From Actinomycetota bacterium (lineage in GTDB: Bacteria > Actinomycetota > UBA4738 > HRBIN12): a DNA stretch of 6,921 nucleotides. The stretch's first letter is position 1; every line of letters starts with the position of its first letter. The notes below the pieces were generated by a model. It ran no database searches. It was not told the origin of the DNA and worked only from the letters and a program-made list of their open reading frames with translations. The position numbers and the translations under genes were made by a program. Of the stretch, positions 5,196-6,921 are shown piece by piece. The stretch lies in NCBI GenBank assembly GCA_004366195.1, contig SIRV01000107.1, forward strand, positions 1-6,921. Direction: 5' to 3'.

Positions 5196-6380
5196 TCATG
5201 CGTCCTCGACCTCGATGCGCACGGGGACGTGGACGCGCTCCTGCACCCGCGGCACGTCGATCACCTCGAACAGGTAGCGCTGGGTCTGGACGTGGTAGAG
5301 ACGGCCGGTCCGGCGCGAGGACAGCCCGATCGTCACCCAGTACTTGCCGGGGTTGTAGGGGAAGCGCTCGATCAGGAACCGCACCCGCTTGCGGCCGTCG
5401 AAGGGCTCGATGTCGACGCCCGCGCGCGAGGTCCGCGCGTCGAGCACGGGGTGGTTCGTCGCTCCGTCGAGGATCTCGAAGTCGGCGTCGAGGTCGTCGA
5501 TCGGCCGGTTCGCGCGCACGTCCACCACGATCTCCAGGGGGTCGTCGCGGAGCACGTGCCCTTCGGCACGGCCGTCGGCGCGGAGGATCCGGACCTCGGC
5601 GATCTCGGCCTCGCGGGTCCCCTCCTCCGGCACGAACCCCTCGTCGACCTGCCCGAGGAGCACGTAGCGCATCTCGCGCACGACGTCGTCGGGGTGCCCG
5701 ATCGCGTGGACGCGCCCGTGGTGGAGCATGACGGCCCGGTCGCAGATCTCGCGCACGGTGTCGAGGGCGTGGGTGACGAGCACGATCGTCCGGCCCTCGC
5801 GCTGGAACGAGCGGATCTTCTCGATGCACTTGGCCTGGTAGGCCTCGTCCCCCACCGCCAGGACCTCGTCGATGAGGAGCACCTCGGGATCCACGTGGAC
5901 GGCCACGGCGAAGCCGAGGCGCACGAGCATGCCGCTCGAGTAGAACTTCACCTGGTTGTCCATGAAGTCCTCGAGCTCGGCGAAGTCCACGATCGCGTCG
6001 TAGGCCGCGTCGGTCTCCCGACGTGACAGACCGAGGAACGAGGCGTTCAGGTACACGTTCTCCCGCCCGGTGAGCTCGGGGTGGAAGCCGGCGCCGAGCT
6101 CGAGCAGAGCCGCCAGGCGCCCGCGCTGACGGACGAGCCCGCTCGTCGGGCGCAGGATCCCGGCCACGCACTTGAGCAGGGTGGTCTTGCCGGAGCCGTT
6201 GTGCCCGATCAGGCCGAGGGTCGAGCCCTCCGGCACGTCGAAGGTGACCTCCCGGAGCGCCCACAGGTCCTCCGCGCGGGAGCGGGCGGTGAGCAGCCGC
6301 GCCTTCAGCGAGGTCGGCTTCTCGCGGAAGATGCGGAAGCGCTTGCTGACCTCCTCGACGGCGATAGCCGGGGCGCTCAT
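5196..6380 (-). CDS. wzt: Polysaccharide ABC exporter ATPase with C-terminal glycan-binding-type domain (Wzt)
   Basis: This 394-residue protein is the ATPase of a Wzm/Wzt-type exporter, which moves a lipid-linked polysaccharide across the cytoplasmic membrane. The nucleotide-binding domain (about 1-245) has Walker A 'GHNGSGKTT' (59-67), the family's 'LLELGAGFHPELTGREN' (92-108), the signature 'YSSGM' (147-151) in place of LSGGQ, Walker B 'EVLLIDE' (166-172, catalytic E172) and the switch histidine H204. Residues from about 255 to 394 form a separate domain rich in beta-strand patterns ('LEIVVDVRAN', 'KRVRFLIERFPYNPGKYWVTIGL'-type strands). It matches in place and length the Wzt C-terminal domain that, in E. 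coli O8/O9a-type systems, recognises a finished, capped glycan. The ATG at 6380 follows the wzm stop by 9 nt; the nearest GGAGGAG lies about 15 nt away, so coupling to wzm is likely. All catalytic residues appear intact. Confidence 0.9.
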   Translation of the reverse strand: MSAPAIAVEEVSKRFRIFREKPTSLKARLLTARSRAEDLWALREVTFDVPEGSTLGLIGHNGSGKTTLLKCVAGILRPTSGLVRQRGRLAALLELGAGFHPELTGRENVYLNASFLGLSRRETDAAYDAIVDFAELEDFMDNQVKFYSSGMLVRLGFAVAVHVDPEVLLIDEVLAVGDEAYQAKCIEKIRSFQREGRTIVLVTHALDTVREICDRAVMLHHGRVHAIGHPDDVVREMRYVLLGQVDEGFVPEEGTREAEIAEVRILRADGRAEGHVLRDDPLEIVVDVRANRPIDDLDADFEILDGATNHPVLDARTSRAGVDIEPFDGRKRVRFLIERFPYNPGKYWVTIGLSSRRTGRLYHVQTQRYLFEVIDVPRVQERVHVPVRIEVEDA

Positions 6381-6389
6381 CGGCGCGCT

Positions 6390-6920
6390 TCAGAGCTCCT
6401 CCGCGAAGTCGGCGGAGCGGTTGAAGAACACGCCCCAGGCGATCCGCAGCAGGACGAGGGAGCCGAGCAGCGTGAGGCCGAGCACGGCGGCGAGCCAGGG
6501 CACGCTCACGTCGAACAGCACCGGCGCCTCGTGCTCCAACGGCTGGACGACCCCGTACAGGGCGCGGTGGAACCCTTCGACGATGGGGCTCACCGGGTTC
6601 ACGAGGTAGAGGGCGAACCGCGGCACGCCGAACCACTCGCCGGTCCCTTTCTCGGCGAGCTGCTGCGCCTGGTGGCTCGCGTACACGATCGGGGTCAGCC
6701 AGAACCAGACGACGAGCCCGATGTTCAGCAGGTGCCCGACGTCGCGGTACCGCACGTTCACCGCCGCGAACCAGAGCGAGAGCGCCACGGTGAGCACGAG
6801 GAGCGTGACGAACGCGAGGGGCCACAGCGCGAGCTCCGGCCAGCGGAGCCCGTGGAAGGCCAGGACGTAGAGGAAGAGCACCGCCGACTGGAGCACGAAG
6901 TCCACGAGGGCGACGCCCAC
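6390..6920 (-). CDS. wzm: Polysaccharide ABC exporter permease, C-terminal part (Wzm; 5' end outside window)
   Basis: The visible 176 residues are the C-terminal part of an ABC-2 type permease; family members are about 260-280 residues, so roughly 90-100 are missing beyond the right edge. Hydrophobic segments lie at about 4-22, 31-54, 66-80, 105-123 and 140-163. The conserved cytoplasmic 'NVRYRDVGHLL' (55-65), 'WLTPIVY' (74-80) and 'NPVSPIVEGFHRALYG' (108-123) are typical of polysaccharide exporters, as is the tail ending 'FAEEL'. The GTG at 6920 is an internal valine, not a start. With the Wzt encoded next it would form the transmembrane pore for a lipid-linked glycan. The operon promoter must lie beyond the window. 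Teichoic-acid TagG-type exporters belong to the same family, so the substrate is not set by this part alone. Confidence 0.87.
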   Translation of the reverse strand: MGVALVDFVLQSAVLFLYVLAFHGLRWPELALWPLAFVTLLVLTVALSLWFAAVNVRYRDVGHLLNIGLVVWFWLTPIVYASHQAQQLAEKGTGEWFGVPRFALYLVNPVSPIVEGFHRALYGVVQPLEHEAPVLFDVSVPWLAAVLGLTLLGSLVLLRIAWGVFFNRSADFAEEL

Positions 6921-6921
6921 G

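Noticed and set aside
5199..6825. An upstream extension of the small membrane protein frame through the wzt region, giving 684 residues
   Set aside because: The extension is an Arg/Pro/Gly-rich out-of-frame reading of wzt and wzm. Only the part from 5151 (or at most 5199) down to 4771 looks like a protein.
1..6921. CRISPR arrays, tRNA genes, insertion sequences, attachment sites, defence genes
   Set aside because: No direct-repeat arrays, tRNA-like cloverleafs, transposase or integrase motifs, or terminal inverted repeats were seen by reading both strands. The region looks like ordinary chromosomal envelope and cofactor genes.

Overview
The window is very GC-rich (about 70% or more by eye), densely coded, with third codon positions almost all G or C. 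An F420-pathway gene, a DUF3105 membrane protein, an LGFP-repeat SpoIID/LytB protein and a mycobacterial-type ManB/WbbL pair together point to an actinobacterium. The lineage cannot be fixed from sequence alone; a deep-branching group such as Acidimicrobiia or Thermoleophilia is a guess. No rRNA, tRNA, CRISPR array, insertion sequence or integrase was seen, and base composition is even across the window.

Layout. Plus strand, 1-1280: the 3' end of an FbiB-type nitroreductase-domain gene (coenzyme F420 maturation), then a DUF3105 gene whose credible N-terminus begins at a non-standard ACG codon at 528. Minus strand, 1283-6920: a secreted SpoIID/LytB protein with a C-terminal LGFP region (1283-2803), which has its own 94-bp upstream gap. 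Upstream of it lies a tight operon read right to left: wzm (cut by the right edge), wzt, a four-helix EamA/SMR-type membrane protein, a WbbL-like rhamnosyltransferase and a ManB-like mannose-1-phosphate guanylyltransferase. The operon junctions are a 9-bp gap, then a 44-bp gap or a 4-nt ATGA overlap depending on the start chosen, then TGATG, then GTGA. The two strands converge at 1280/1283 with only 2 bp between stop codons, inside a perfect 14-nt palindrome.

How the genes fit together. The operon looks like a cell-envelope glycan module. ManB would make GDP-mannose, WbbL would add a sugar (probably rhamnose) to a polyprenyl-linked acceptor, the EamA/SMR protein may move a lipid-linked sugar, and Wzm/Wzt would export the finished lipid-linked glycan. 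The Wzt has a C-terminal domain of the kind that recognises the exported glycan in some systems. The SpoIID/LytB protein would act on peptidoglycan outside the cell. The order fbiB (+) then manB and wbbL (-) matches, as I recall it, the M. tuberculosis locus fbiA-fbiB-Rv3263-manB-wbbL1-rmlD. Here DUF3105 and SpoIID lie between the two parts, and a transporter set sits where rmlD would be.

I do not see a clearly new defence, mobile or RNA system. The points most worth a second look are the missing standard start of the DUF3105 gene, the conserved F420/cell-wall neighbourhood with an ABC exporter added, and the small membrane protein embedded in the export operon.
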